64,000 bases of DNA from Globisporangium splendens (GCA_006386115.1 VFIW01000020.1:1-64000), one strand, 5' to 3'. Counted from the first letter of the stretch, positions 28,467 through 38,716 are shown. Notes: generated by a model not told the origin, from the letters alone. Made by a program: numbers and translations.

Positions 28467-31124
28467 ATGGAAAATCCAGCTCCTCCCTCCCTCCACCAGC
28501 TGCCAGCTGTCGACACTGGCTCGAAATCTGGGTCCGCACCCACTGTCGTGCCTCGTCCCACTGTCAGCCCATCCCCCTCCAAAAATTTGGAAGGGTCCGT
28601 ACCCACCCAATCCAGCAACCTGGTGACGCCACCTGGGGTCAACCGCCATGTCTCTCCCACAACGAGCAACTTGAATGCAACACCTGGTGTCGCAGATCAA
28701 GCCCCTGCTCCTCCAACCCACGCAACTGCTCCGCCTCCCGCTGATCCCGCTCCTGTCGCTGACCCCGCCGCCATGGTGGACGATCCGATGGAGTCTGGTG
28801 GGAATGCTCAAGTGACGACCCTCGATCTCTCTGGCGACGACCCGATGGATCCTGCTGTCGCTGTCGCTCCTGCGAACGTGGACACTCGACTGTCCATGGC
28901 TGAGCTTCTGCGTCAACAAGAACATCTTCGTCGAGACCGAGCTGTGATCGAAGCAACTCGCAGACGCGTCGAGACTCCGAAGCCCCTCGCTGTCGACATC
29001 GAAGCGATTGAGCGCCAGTACGCTGCCGGCGGTGACTGGTCTGCCATCGCCTCCAGCATCCACCAGTCTCGCCCGTACCAGCTTCCCCATGCCAAGTACG
29101 ACATGGTGATCGAGACGGGCAAGACGTTCGCCAAGACACCGCTGACGAAGATCATGGCCGCGCTCGTGGGAACGAACTACGGCAACCGCGCGCTCGACCG
29201 TCTGTACGAACAGAAGCTCGTCGGCCAAGTGTCGAAGCTGCCGGGTGGCAATCTGCGCCTCAAGCTCAAGTCTCGTGAAGCGTGCCTGAAGCTCGAGCGC
29301 ACGACTGTGAGCATCCTCGGTGGTGTCTTCCCGTTCAAGCCGTTCGACGTTCTGGCGAGCAAGTTCTACTTGGATGTCTCGAACGTCGACTCGGACACGA
29401 ACACGGACCTCATGCTGCGTCGGCTGTACCTGCTCGGGTGCGAACCGGTGTACGACACGTTCCGCGATGTGAACCTGGCGACGGGTCTCACGTCCGCGAC
29501 GTGGCGTGTGTACTTCCGGTCGAGCGAGTGTCCGCCTCCGCTGGTGGTGAACGGCTCGGTCTGCGACCAGATCGTCTTCAAAAACAAGCTGTACCCCGCG
29601 CACGGCAAGGACGCGCCGTTCCAGTCGGAGCGTCTCCCCTTCGGCTTTCGCTCGCATCACGGCATCGATTTGAAGTCGTCCGAATCGTCGAATGCTGCGT
29701 TCGCTCGCTCTGCTTCAGCGTCGGTTGCAACTCCCGCTGCCAAGTCGAACTCGTCGAAGAACCAAGAGAAAGCACCTCCCGCTCCGCCGAAGACGTACGC
29801 GCAAGCTGCTCAAGCCGGACCGGTCTTCTCCTCGCTCCGCAACGCGCTCGAGGACGAAGAGAAGAAAGAGGATGGCCAGCTCCAGTCTGGAGCTCAGCAT
29901 GGCCAGCGATCTGCGGCCAGTCAACTCGCGAAGAGAATCATCGACATCGACGACGCGCTCTCGATCTCGACGTTCACTGGATCCGGTGGTCGTATCTCGC
30001 CGCCTGCGAGTCCGAAGGCTCCGCCCAAGCCGGTGCTGCTGCTGACAAATGGTTCGGACGGCTTCACCACCGTCGAGAACAAGAAGAAGCGCTCGCGCGG
30101 AGGTGTCGACTTCAGCAACATGCTGACGAAGCAGATGCCAAAGCCGCTCGATGGCGTCGCGACCGCGAACTACTTCCAGGTGCTCCAGACGATGGAAGTC
30201 AGGTTCGAGTCGATCGACGCGACCGTGGACAAGAAGTACGGCGTCCGTCACCACGTGCGTCCGGTCGACGTGAAGCGTCCCGGCGCGCTCAAGGCGTCGA
30301 CCGAGTCTGCGTTCTTCGTCGAGAAGCATCACACGAAGATCCGCAAGGCATCAAAGCCGTCGCCTGTCGTCGAGGTGACCGAGTCGATGATCAGCGACGA
30401 GAACACGGCGCTTCTGAACACGCTTGCCGACCGTCTCGAGGATGCGGACAAGAAGGTCGACGGCATCGCCACGATCCTCGGGAACGCGACGAACCCCGAC
30501 CACATCCTGAAGAAGGCGGTCGAGTCCCCACTCGCGTTCAACAGCGCGCTGTCGCTCAAGATGGCTGCTAGTGGCAACGAGATCGAGGAACTCGTGCAGC
30601 TGCACATGATCAACCGTGTGCTGAGCGCGACGAAGCCGGATGAAGACACGACGTTTGCTGCGAAGTGGAAGAAACTCATGGGAGCGTCGGTTCCGTCCAA
30701 GTGCCAAGACATCTTCGTCACATGCGGCAAGTGGTGGAAGGTGACCCCGAAGATCTTCGAGCTCACGCGCTTCACCAAGGCGCTGAGCGCGTTCGAGCTC
30801 TCGCTCATGTCGATCGCGCCGACGCTGTTCGCGAACGATCACTGGATCCAGTTCGTGACGGGACATCCGGTCGAATGGATTCCCGCTCACCACGCGCGTC
30901 TGCTGCACCCGAACACGCTGCTGAGTCTCCTGCGGTCGGAGCTTGGCGAGTTGTGCATGACGCACTGGCGTGAGATCCAGTGGCAAGGCCACATGTTCGA
31001 TGAACTCGAAGAGCTGCGCACACTCGAGGGACACTACCCAGCGGACGAGTCGGTTCTTCAGCTCCAGGTCGCGGACGACGGCTCGGTAACGCCAGTGGCG
31101 GGAGGCGTAGCCACTCGCTGCTAA
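28467..31124 (+). CDS. LINE ORF1 (copy 4), chimeric
   Basis: Intact, 885 aa. Residues 1 to about 187 are nearly identical to the ORF1 of copies 1-3. From the codons after AIERQYAA the protein diverges (for example GDWSAIASSIHQ versus GDWSHIASRMEQ), while keeping the same order of motifs: the beta-rich segment, PPKTYAQAAQ, KKKRSRGG, and a C-terminal helical region ending GGVATRC. The abrupt change in similarity indicates recombination or template switching between subfamilies. The ORF2 frame overlaps the end in +1 from 31111. Confidence 0.78.
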   Translation: MENPAPPSLHQLPAVDTGSKSGSAPTVVPRPTVSPSPSKNLEGSVPTQSSNLVTPPGVNRHVSPTTSNLNATPGVADQAPAPPTHATAPPPADPAPVADPAAMVDDPMESGGNAQVTTLDLSGDDPMDPAVAVAPANVDTRLSMAELLRQQEHLRRDRAVIEATRRRVETPKPLAVDIEAIERQYAAGGDWSAIASSIHQSRPYQLPHAKYDMVIETGKTFAKTPLTKIMAALVGTNYGNRALDRLYEQKLVGQVSKLPGGNLRLKLKSREACLKLERTTVSILGGVFPFKPFDVLASKFYLDVSNVDSDTNTDLMLRRLYLLGCEPVYDTFRDVNLATGLTSATWRVYFRSSECPPPLVVNGSVCDQIVFKNKLYPAHGKDAPFQSERLPFGFRSHHGIDLKSSESSNAAFARSASASVATPAAKSNSSKNQEKAPPAPPKTYAQAAQAGPVFSSLRNALEDEEKKEDGQLQSGAQHGQRSAASQLAKRIIDIDDALSISTFTGSGGRISPPASPKAPPKPVLLLTNGSDGFTTVENKKKRSRGGVDFSNMLTKQMPKPLDGVATANYFQVLQTMEVRFESIDATVDKKYGVRHHVRPVDVKRPGALKASTESAFFVEKHHTKIRKASKPSPVVEVTESMISDENTALLNTLADRLEDADKKVDGIATILGNATNPDHILKKAVESPLAFNSALSLKMAASGNEIEELVQLHMINRVLSATKPDEDTTFAAKWKKLMGASVPSKCQDIFVTCGKWWKVTPKIFELTRFTKALSAFELSLMSIAPTLFANDHWIQFVTGHPVEWIPAHHARLLHPNTLLSLLRSELGELCMTHWREIQWQGHMFDELEELRTLEGHYPADESVLQLQVADDGSVTPVAGGVATRC

Positions 31125-34100
31125 GACGGTCCCGACGTCGCAACCGACTTGGAACAACGCCAGCGTGTTGACCGTGAACACGAACGGCGTCAAGAAGAAC
31201 GGACACCTCCTGATCGAAAACCTGCTGTCGAAGTACGCGGTGTCGTGCGTCCAAGAAACCAAGTTCGCGGACCGCTCGCACCTCGCAAGCTTCAAGTTCC
31301 ACCTCGAGTCCGCATTCGAGCACAAGCTGTTCGTGAGCGACTCGAACTCGCTGCTGGATCGGCCGACGCGCGGTCGGAGCAATGGAGTGCTGACAGTGCT
31401 CCGCTCCGACTTCCCCGGCTTCGACACGGTGGTGGAGATGACCCGAATGACCGTCCCTGGCCGGTACCTCGTCGTGCGTGTGACGGTTGAGCTCGCTCCC
31501 GTCTACATCCACAACGTGTACGCGCCGGTGGACAAGCAAGAGAAACAAGCGTTCTTCTCAAGCCTGCCGACGGAGGAGTTCGAAGATGGCGCGACGCACT
31601 TGGTGCTTGGCGACCTCAACACTCCGCTGGACCCGAGCTTGGACTGTTCGACACCAGATCTGCGCTACGAACCGAGTCGTTCGTGCTGCCTTGAGTGGCT
31701 GGCACGTCTTGGAGTCGTCGACGCCTGGCGGATCCATCACGACTCGGCACGCGTGTTCACCGGTCCGATGCCTCGCAAGAACCGTCTTGACTACATTCTG
31801 GTCTCGGACGCGTTCTGCAACAGCTTCTACGGCGACGCCAAGTACTTCCTGCCGAGGCACGCTGGAGACCACCTGGCGCACAGTGTGTCGTTCAAGCCGG
31901 GCTCGCAACTGCACGGTCGAGGATACTGGAAGTTCCCGCGCTATCTGCTCGACTACCCGTTGGTGGTGTCGGCGATCCAGCGCGAAGCTGAAGATGTCTT
32001 GGCACAGCTCCGCTCCGCGTCAAACCCCGGTAAGACGTGGGAGCAGTGGAAGTCGAGCATCAAGGCGCAGCTGCAGGACCTCCAGAAGAAGCTCCGCGCA
32101 CAAGACACGCAAGCTGTCGAAGACGCTCGTGTCGCGCTGGATCAAGCTGCTGCTCGGTACCGAGTCTCTGCTGACGACGCCAACCGAGAACTGTACGAGG
32201 AAGCCATGCGCGACTACAAGGAGACGGTGACGCGGTCGAGCCAGTATCACCAAGACACTGCGTTCGACTTCCAAGCCGCGAACTCCGAGAAGTCGACGAA
32301 ACACTTCTTCCGACCGCTGGACACGAGCTTGAGGCGGGTCTCGATCGAGGAAGTCGCGACACCGAGTGGAAGTGTCTCGACGAGCCCTCACGAGATCTGT
32401 CTTCGCTTCCTGGAGCACTGGGGGTCCGAGATGGGTGACCCAAACAGTCCGACAGGAAGAGCTCCTCCACCCGATAACGCTGTGCAGCGCAAGCTTCTCG
32501 ACTCGGTCGTCCGCGTCCTGTCAGAGCTCGACAGGGAGGCTCTCGACATGGACGTGACCGCTCTCGACTTGACCGAAGCCATCAAACACATGAAGGCGAC
32601 GTCGTCTCCCGGCATGGACGGCTTGACAGCGGGATTCTACCAAGTCGCGCCGGACGTGTTCGGACAGTGCCTTGAACTGGTCTTCAACGATCGTCTCGAA
32701 CGTGGCAAACTTCTCGCGTCGCAGCGCAAGTCGGCTGTCGTGCTGTTGCACAAGAAGGGTTCGCGTGCAGACCCAGGCAACTACCGACCGATCGCGCTCG
32801 TCCAAGTCGACGTGAAGGTGTTATCAAAGGCGCTGACGTATCGGCTGCAGTCTGCCATACCGAAGCTCATCCACCCGGACCAGAAAGGTTTCGTCCGCGG
32901 TCGCTCGATCCATCACCACGTGCGCTTCCTCGCTGATCTCCAAGACCTCGTCACCAGTCGCGACGAAGAGGCGTACGCGCTGTTCTTGGATTTCCAGAAG
33001 GCATTCGACCGGGTCAACTGGGACTACATGTTCCGGCTGCTCGAGCGCATGGGGATCGGGGACGGCTTCACGCGCTGGGTCAAGCTGCTGTACACGGATC
33101 CGCAGGCGCATATGCTGATCAACGGTGACATCCAGCCAGCGCTGCATCCAACGCGAGGCGTGAAGCAAGGCGATCCGCTGTCCGCGCTGCTCTTCATTCT
33201 AACGATCGAGCCGCTCGGCAACATGCTTCGATCGCACGAGGAGTACGGCGTGTGTCTGAATGACGACCACACTGCGACGAGCATCTTCTTCGCGGACGAC
33301 TCGGCGCTTCTCGGCAGCTCCATCGTGAACCTTCAGGCGCAGCTTGGGCTCGTGGAGGAGTACTGCCAAGGCTCCGGCGCGAAGTTGAACCTGTCCAAGT
33401 CGGTGCTGCTGGCGCTGAACCGGAGTCACGACTGTCCGTCGATGCCTGGTGTCCAAGTGCTCGGTCGCTCGGAGTCGGTCAAATACCTCGGTATCCCATT
33501 CAGCCAGTCGACTGTCGACGATCGCATCCTTGAGTCGCTTGACCAGCGTTTCTACGACGGCTTCAAGTCGTGGTATCGCCGCGCTCGGACACTCCGCGGA
33601 CGCCTCTTGGTCGCGCAGACCATGGTGCTCTCGCGCTTGTGGCACTACACGCAGCACGTCTCGGTTCCGTCGGCGGTCGTCCGGCGATGGCAGTCGATGT
33701 TGAACCGGTTCGTGCTGAGTCGCAAGCACGATCGCGACGCGACGCACGTCCAGTTGATCCCGAGTGAGTTCCTGTATCTGCGGCGCGCAGACGGCGGTCT
33801 TGGTGTCCCGTGTCTCGACGCGCAGCTCAAGCGACAGCGACTCGTTCTCTCGATGCAGTTTGTGGCGCAGGCTCGCGCGTCGAGCGGACGCTGGTGGACG
33901 ACTGCGAGCACGGAGTTGCTGCGGTCGATACTTCCTCGATACAGTGGCAGTCACGCACTCGACTTGCTGACGATATCACCGCAGCGACACGGCGAGATGA
34001 TCAAGTGGCGACACGTGTCGACATGGTGGAAGACGACTTGGACGTGGTGGCATCGGACGCGATGGGAGAAGACGTGGCGCGACCTGCCGTCCGATGATCG

Positions 34101-35253
34101 CGTCGAGTACGCGCTTCACCAGCCGATCTGGTTCCACTCCGACGCCGATCTTCACTACGAGCAGCGCATGCGCGGCGGCACGACCGCTGCACATCGACGC
34201 TGCATCGGCATGGTGCCTGAGCCGCAACGAAGCTACCGTCTTCACGTCTCTCGTGTCTTCGGTCTTCGGTCGCTCGCGGACTTCATGCGCGATGGAAGCG
34301 CGTGGCCGACGCAAGTCGACTTCGTGAATCGGCACATCGACTTCACACTTGTGGACATCACGCCAGGGAAGCAAGCCAAGTGGCTGCGCACGCTATACCG
34401 CGAAGCGACGCAGATCGTGGAGCGGCTTGGTGCACATGATGTTGTTCTGCAGGCGACCGACGGAGGTAGCCCGAGGTTGGTACCGTACGTCGGCGTCACG
34501 AGCAACGAGAAGCTGTGCTTGTTCCCGGAGATCCCGCGCTCGGCCGCCATGTGCATCGTGTGGACGCCGAAGTCGCCGACGAAGCCACACCCGATGAAGA
34601 TCCACTGGGATCGCGTCGACGAGGACACCATCAAGGCGCATGTGAAGCTTGGCAAGCGTCTGCGCAAGGTGCTGCTCCCGATCTTCGACGACCTTCAGTT
34701 CCGCCTGGCGTTCCGTCTTCTGCCGGTCCGGTCGCGCTTCTGGTTCCTGGAAGCCTCGAACCCGGGGATACACAAGTGTGTGCGTGACGGCTGCGACGCG
34801 ATCGAGTCCGAGCAGCACTTGTTCTTCGACTGCACGCTCGCATCCGGACTGTGGCGACAGGTGCTCAGCATCACGACGAAGCTCTTCGCGACACGGCCGA
34901 CGTGGCTTGACATCGCGCTAGCGAGGCAGCTGCGTGTGCGCGACGAGTGGATGGACCACGAGACGATCATAGCCGACGTGTGGCATGTCCTTCGCGCGGT
35001 GACGCTTCACTTCGTGTGGTCGGATCGCAATCGGTGCCTGTTTGATGGAAGACAGCCGACACCGACGCTCGCTGCGCTTCAAGTGGTGCTGACGACGTCC
35101 GCTGCGCACATCCGGTACTTCCAGCGGCGCCTGTATTCAGCAGATCAGCAGAATCTGCTACGTGAAGCACTCCGGTGTCTGGGCACGCAGTCGGGTTTTG
35201 GCGGTTTTGTTGAACACCATCCCGGTATTACCAGTGTCCGTACAACTGCCTAA
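31111..35253 (+). CDS. LINE ORF2 (copy 4): APE endonuclease-reverse transcriptase
   Basis: Intact, 1380 codons from the opening of the frame just after an upstream TAG (31108-31110). Endonuclease motifs NTNGV, QETK, GDLNTPL and GDHLAH are followed by reverse transcriptase with YRPIAL and FADDSA, and a C-terminal CVRDGCDAIESEQHLFFDC zinc-like segment. No ATG occurs before the catalytic NTNG and QETK residues. The codons between the ORF1 stop and NTNG read PTWNNASVL, recognisably like PSWSNISAL in copy 1. This stretch therefore appears to be conserved protein, which supports translation through from ORF1. Confidence 0.92.
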   Translation, partial: PLAAKTVPTSQPTWNNASVLTVNTNGVKKNGHLLIENLLSKYAVSCVQETKFADRSHLASFKFHLESAFEHKLFVSDSNSLLDRPTRGRSNGVLTVLRSDFPGFDTVVEMTRMTVPGRYLVVRVTVELAPVYIHNVYAPVDKQEKQAFFSSLPTEEFEDGATHLVLGDLNTPLDPSLDCSTPDLRYEPSRSCCLEWLARLGVVDAWRIHHDSARVFTGPMPRKNRLDYILVSDAFCNSFYGDAKYFLPRHAGDHLAHSVSFKPGSQLHGRGYWKFPRYLLDYPLVVSAIQREAEDVLAQLRSASNPGKTWEQWKSSIKAQLQDLQKKLRAQDTQAVEDARVALDQAAARYRVSADDANRELYEEAMRDYKETVTRSSQYHQDTAFDFQAANSEKSTKHFFRPLDTSLRRVSIEEVATPSGSVSTSPHEICLRFLEHWGSEMGDPNSPTGRAPPPDNAVQRKLLDSVVRVLSELDREALDMDVTALDLTEAIKHMKATSSPGMDGLTAGFYQVAPDVFGQCLELVFNDRLERGKLLASQRKSAVVLLHKKGSRADPGNYRPIALVQVDVKVLSKALTYRLQSAIPKLIHPDQKGFVRGRSIHHHVRFLADLQDLVTSRDEEAYALFLDFQKAFDRVNWDYMFRLLERMGIGDGFTRWVKLLYTDPQAHMLINGDIQPALHPTRGVKQGDPLSALLFILTIEPLGNMLRSHEEYGVCLNDDHTATSIFFADDSALLGSSIVNLQAQLGLVEEYCQGSGAKLNLSKSVLLALNRSHDCPSMPGVQVLGRSESVKYLGIPFSQSTVDDRILESLDQRFYDGFKSWYRRARTLRGRLLVAQTMVLSRLWHYTQHVSVPSAVVRRWQSMLNRFVLSRKHDRDATHVQLIPSEFLYLRRADGGLGVPCLDAQLKRQRLVLSMQFVAQARASSGRWWTTASTELLRSILPRYSGSHALDLLTISPQRHGEMIKWRHVSTWWKTTWTWWHRTRWEKTWRDLPSDDRVEYALHQPIWFHSDADLHYEQRMRGGTTAAHRRCIGMVPEPQRSYRLHVSRVFGLRSLADFMRDGSAWPTQVDFVNRHIDFTLVDITPGKQAKWLRTLYREATQIVERLGAHDVVLQATDGGSPRLVPYVGVTSNEKLCLFPEIPRSAAMCIVWTPKSPTKPHPMKIHWDRVDEDTIKAHVKLGKRLRKVLLPIFDDLQFRLAFRLLPVRSRFWFLEASNPGIHKCVRDGCDAIESEQHLFFDCTLASGLWRQVLSITTKLFATRPTWLDIALARQLRVRDEWMDHETIIADVWHVLRAVTLHFVWSDRNRCLFDGRQPTPTLAALQVVLTTSAAHIRYFQRRLYSADQQNLLREALRCLGTQSGFGGFVEHHPGITSVRTTA

Positions 35254-35335
35254 TCGAATACCGGTGGAGGGGTACCAGTCAACACTGGCGATATGCAGTT
35301 TGGCAGTTGGTGGTCCCTGCTCTCCATGCCGAGGA

Positions 35336-35351
35336 GCTCATTTTCAAATTT
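35336..35351 (+). promoter_or_regulatory. Internal initiator upstream of ORF3 (copy 4)
   Basis: GCTCATTTTCAAATTT is kept exactly although the surrounding spacer has diverged from copies 1 and 3. It lies 45 bp before the ORF3 ATG. Confidence 0.7.
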
Positions 35352-35395
35352 TCCAGGTCCAGCTCAAGCAACTCAAGCACCCCAAGCAACTCAAG

Positions 35396-36763
35396 ATGGC
35401 CCCGCAGCAGGTCCCCGTACCCAAGCGATCTGACTCTCCCGTCGCCAACTCGAAGTCGGGCTCCCCTCTGCGGACTGTAATGTCTCTGGCTGCACCTGAA
35501 AAGGGGACGGGGGGCATGAGCCCTGAGGGGGGCTCGGCTGACGGCTCAGGCGACGAAGAGGATGATGTCGATGCTGCGGGCGAGGGAGACGACCTCGCAG
35601 CGACCGATCTCTCCGATCTCCTGCCGGAGGAGGTGAATGCCAACGTCGAGCTTGATGACGGCGACCGCGTGAGCACTAACGACCTTCCGAACACCAGCGT
35701 GGGCGACAGCGAGAGCGACGACTCCAGCGCCAGCGAGGACGACGCCAACGGTGATGTCGACCGTACCGAGCATGAAGAGGGCGAGCGCGAGGAGGAGAGT
35801 GAAAGCGGGGAGAGCGACGACGAGGACTCTGACCCGGAGATTGCGACCCCGCCTCCACTGACCACGGCGCAGCCAGCATCGGCGACGGCGACGAGGACCC
35901 TGACAACTGTGACTGGGTACCATCTTCGAAAGCGGACTGCTGAACAGCTCGAGGCTCTGCGTCCAGTCAAGCGCGCTCGGAACAAGCGCGCTCGGGAGTC
36001 TCGCGTGTGGGAAGGCGAAGGCGAGATCGACACCATAGACAAGCGGCGAACGACTGCCACGGGACTCGAGTATCGTGTAACGTGGATCGACGGCTCCGAC
36101 CCGGTGTGGCTGCCGAGAGACCAGCTCATCGAAGATGGCAACCTCAACCTGATCGAGACGCTCGACGCGTACTACCTCCGGTACCCGAACCGAGAAGTCA
36201 GCTACCAAGCGTACGTCAGCAGGAACGCGCGAGCTTACGCGGCAATCGCGGACAACGTGGACAACTCGTGCCTGCCCCACGCCATCCAAATGGCACTCGA
36301 ACTGCTGGGGTATCAGCAGGAGAGCGATCGGCTTCCGGACATCTGGGTGAAGTACCTGCAAGACGCGATCGAGGCAAAGGTCCCGCTCAACGAAGGGTTC
36401 CACAAGATCAGCGAGATCGTTCGCTACTGTGCAAAGGGCGTGCCAGAGTGCGGAGTTGAGATCAGCATCAAGACCCTCCGAGTCAACCTCTTCGACGGTG
36501 AGGGCGCCGGCCCCATGGCTATCGCCAAGCGCGTTCTTCCCGACGAGGACGGTGGTCGCGTGCTCAAGCCCGGTGTATACATCGTCGGCGCGTACAAGCG
36601 CAACATGAGGGCGCACTGCTTCGCGATGCAAGTGACCGAGGACGAGGACATCATCGTGCGCGAAGAAGGCATGGACTCTGGCATCGGCGACCAGACGTGG
36701 CTGCGCATGATCAAGTTCATCCGCAAGGTGGAAGTGAGGCAAAAGATTATCTCTGATGAGTGA
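35396..36763 (+). CDS. LINE ORF3 (copy 4): chromodomain plus papain-like peptidase-like protein
   Basis: 455 aa; the ATG at 35396 (MAPQQV) is the only upstream in-frame ATG and matches MAPEQV in copies 1 and 3. Acidic N-terminal half (many Asp, Glu and Ser), then LRKRTAEQLEALRPVKRAR as a possible nuclear signal, then a chromodomain-like segment (EYRVTWIDGSDPVWLP). The C-terminal domain has Cys292 in DNSCLPHAIQMALELLG and His407 in MRAHCFAMQV, the spacing and context expected of a papain-fold cysteine peptidase (C39/OTU-like look). The possible substrate is unknown. This is the only copy here with both candidate catalytic residues. Confidence 0.78.
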   Translation: MAPQQVPVPKRSDSPVANSKSGSPLRTVMSLAAPEKGTGGMSPEGGSADGSGDEEDDVDAAGEGDDLAATDLSDLLPEEVNANVELDDGDRVSTNDLPNTSVGDSESDDSSASEDDANGDVDRTEHEEGEREEESESGESDDEDSDPEIATPPPLTTAQPASATATRTLTTVTGYHLRKRTAEQLEALRPVKRARNKRARESRVWEGEGEIDTIDKRRTTATGLEYRVTWIDGSDPVWLPRDQLIEDGNLNLIETLDAYYLRYPNREVSYQAYVSRNARAYAAIADNVDNSCLPHAIQMALELLGYQQESDRLPDIWVKYLQDAIEAKVPLNEGFHKISEIVRYCAKGVPECGVEISIKTLRVNLFDGEGAGPMAIAKRVLPDEDGGRVLKPGVYIVGAYKRNMRAHCFAMQVTEDEDIIVREEGMDSGIGDQTWLRMIKFIRKVEVRQKIISDE

Positions 36764-36967
36764 TCCTACCTCTGTACACCTGGAGCCGTTGTGTCAGCGT
36801 CTCTTGGGGTACATTGTACCCGCGGGACAGGACAGAAGGGACTCCGCCATTCGGACTAAGCATACTCGCGGTGGATCTTTCTCACCCTGTCCAAGTCTGT
36901 TCGGCTAGGGTTACATAACCCATATCGGCCATTCTACATTATGGAGGAGCGATCGAGAACCGGGTGC

Positions 36968-37040
36968 TGCGCGCTGTGGGGATCGAACCCACGACCTGCT
37001 GCTTACAAAGCAGCTGCTCTACCATTTGAGCAAACGAAGA
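36968..37040 (-). pseudogene. tRNA-Thr(UGU)-like segment in LINE 3' UTR
   Basis: A 73-nt cloverleaf on the minus strand with good D, anticodon (UUUGUAA loop, UGU) and T arms. The 5' acceptor strand UCUUCGU does not pair with the 3' strand AGCGCGC. It is inside LINE copy 4, at the same place where copies 1 and 3 have a Leu/Ser-type tRNA remnant. Confidence 0.7.
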
Positions 37041-37276
37041 TTGTCGACAAGAAGGCGAAGCGACTCCAACCTGACACAATCGGCACGGACACAACTTCAA
37101 GCAACATCGCACACCTGATTCAAGCAACATTCAAGCAACCGTAGAGCAACATTCAAGAAAAACGACCTTAAAAGTCGAAGATGAGATAGTATGTACGATA
37201 GTATTTATATCAGTGAGGTTAGTCATTACCAGGTAGATTGAGAAGCCACTCAGTCTATTGTAATAGACAACTTTCA

Positions 37277-37291
37277 ACTGAGCTAGACGGG
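37277..37291. repeat. Right target-site duplication of LINE copy 4
   Basis: A perfect actgagctagacggg; the array spacer follows directly. Confidence 0.92.
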
Positions 37292-37931
37292 CATGAGTGC
37301 CTCTTGCCCGACCCACACCTCATCGGATCGAGTCCCGCTATGCTCTCCTGAAAAAACACATACACACACACATAGGGTTTGCATCAAAGATAAAGTGGTC
37401 AAAAGAGATGACCTCTATAAAATAATAACCTGTAAGAAGTGGTGTAAGAATTGTCGGTCGGAGTTCCCCCCGCTCCGAACCAGTGACGAGGGGTTACACA
37501 AAATCAATACTCAAAGAGCCAAATGACGCAATAGAAGTACACCGAGTAGGCGAAAGCGCAGTCAGCCAGTCAGTCAGTACCAAGATCGGTCAAGTAGTCC
37601 GAGTACCTCGGTAGTGTAGTGGCTCGCAAGTACCCGAACGGGAGCTTTGCCTCACAAGAGTCAGTAGGTACTCGGTCGCGAAAGAAAAGAAGATGTGTTG
37701 GATCGCGGTGAGACTGAAATGCTCGAGAGGATGGATGTATTGAAGTGTGTGGTAGCGAGACGCGACACTGTATGCGCAGGCGGGCGGGGTGTGTGGTTGA
37801 GCAGCAGGCCGACGGGATGGTGCGAGCGAATGAGGGAGCGGTAGTGAGGTGTGTGTATCAAAAATTAGGCCGGCTGTGTTACTTGAGGAGTGGGACGGCG
37901 ATCAAAGAGATGATAGATAGATTAAAGAGAT

Positions 37932-38004
37932 CGCCCCCCGTGGGGCTCGAACCCACGACCACTGGCTTAAAAGGCCAGCGCTCTACCGACTGAGCTAGAC
38001 GGGC
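37932..38004 (-). tRNA. tRNA-Lys(UUU)
   Basis: Cloverleaf read from the minus strand: acceptor GCCCGTC/GGGGGGC (one mismatch), D-arm GCTCAGTCGGTAGAGC, anticodon stem CTGGC/GCCAG with loop CTTTTAA (anticodon UUU), T-arm GTGGG-TTCGAGC-CCCAC. CCA is not encoded. The next run of five T on the transcript strand is about 67 nt downstream, so the primary transcript probably has a long trailer. Confidence 0.95.
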
Positions 38005-38643
38005 ATGAGTGCCTCTTGCCCGACCCACACCTCATCGGATCGAGTCCCGCTATGCTCTCCTGAAAAAACACATACACACACACATAGGGTTTGCATCAAA
38101 GATAAAGTGGTCAAAAGAGATGACCTCTATAAAATAATAACCTGTAAGAAGTGGTGTAAGAATTGTCGGTCGGAGTTCCCCCCGCTCCGAACCAGTGACG
38201 AGGGGTTACACAAAATCAATACTCAAAGAGCCAAATGACGCAATAGAAGTACACCGAGTAGGCGAAAGCGCAGTCAGCCAGTCAGTCAGTACCAAGATCG
38301 GTCAAGTAGTCCGAGTACCTCGGTAGTGTAGTGGCTCGCAAGTACCCGAACGGGAGCTTTGCCTCACAAGAGTCAGTAGGTACTCGGTCGCGAAAGAAAA
38401 GAAGATGTGTTGGATCGCGGTGAGACTGAAATGCTCGAGAGGATGGATGTATTGAAGTGTGTGGTAACGAGACGCGACACTGTATGCGCAGGCGGGCGGG
38501 GTGTGTGGTTGAGCAGCAGGCCGACGGGATGGTGCGAGCGAATGAGGGAGCGGTAGTGAGGTGTGTGTATCAAAAATTAGGCCGGCTGTGTTACTTGAGG
38601 AGTGGGACGGCGATCAAAGAGATGATAGATAGATTAAAGAGAT

Positions 38644-38716
38644 CGCCCCCCGTGGGGCTCGAACCCACGACCACTGGCTTAAAAGGCCAGCGCTCTACCG
38701 ACTGAGCTAGACGGGC
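38644..38716 (-). tRNA. tRNA-Lys(UUU)
   Basis: Identical 73-nt sequence to the gene at 37932-38004. It marks the switch from the first to the second spacer type. Confidence 0.95.

Larger units (their letters stand above)
28384..37276 (+). mobile_element. tRNA-Lys-targeted LINE, copy 4 (all ORFs open, diverged subfamily)
   Basis: Full-length 8.9-kb element with the same plan as copy 3. The first 640 bp are almost identical to the other copies. After about 29027 the sequence becomes much more diverged and more GC-rich, while keeping the same domains. All three ORFs are open. The 3' UTR carries a different tRNA-like segment (Thr). The right target duplication is at 37277-37291, after which the array resumes. 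Confidence 0.92.

Noticed and set aside
36968..37040. Functional tRNA-Thr gene
   Set aside because: The anticodon, D and T arms are fine, but the 5' acceptor strand is not complementary to the 3' strand, so it is listed as a tRNA-like remnant.
1852..37276. Assignment of the LINEs to the U2-targeting Utopia group of oomycetes
   Set aside because: As I recall, those elements use a restriction-like endonuclease. The elements here have an N-terminal APE-type endonuclease and target tRNA-Lys.
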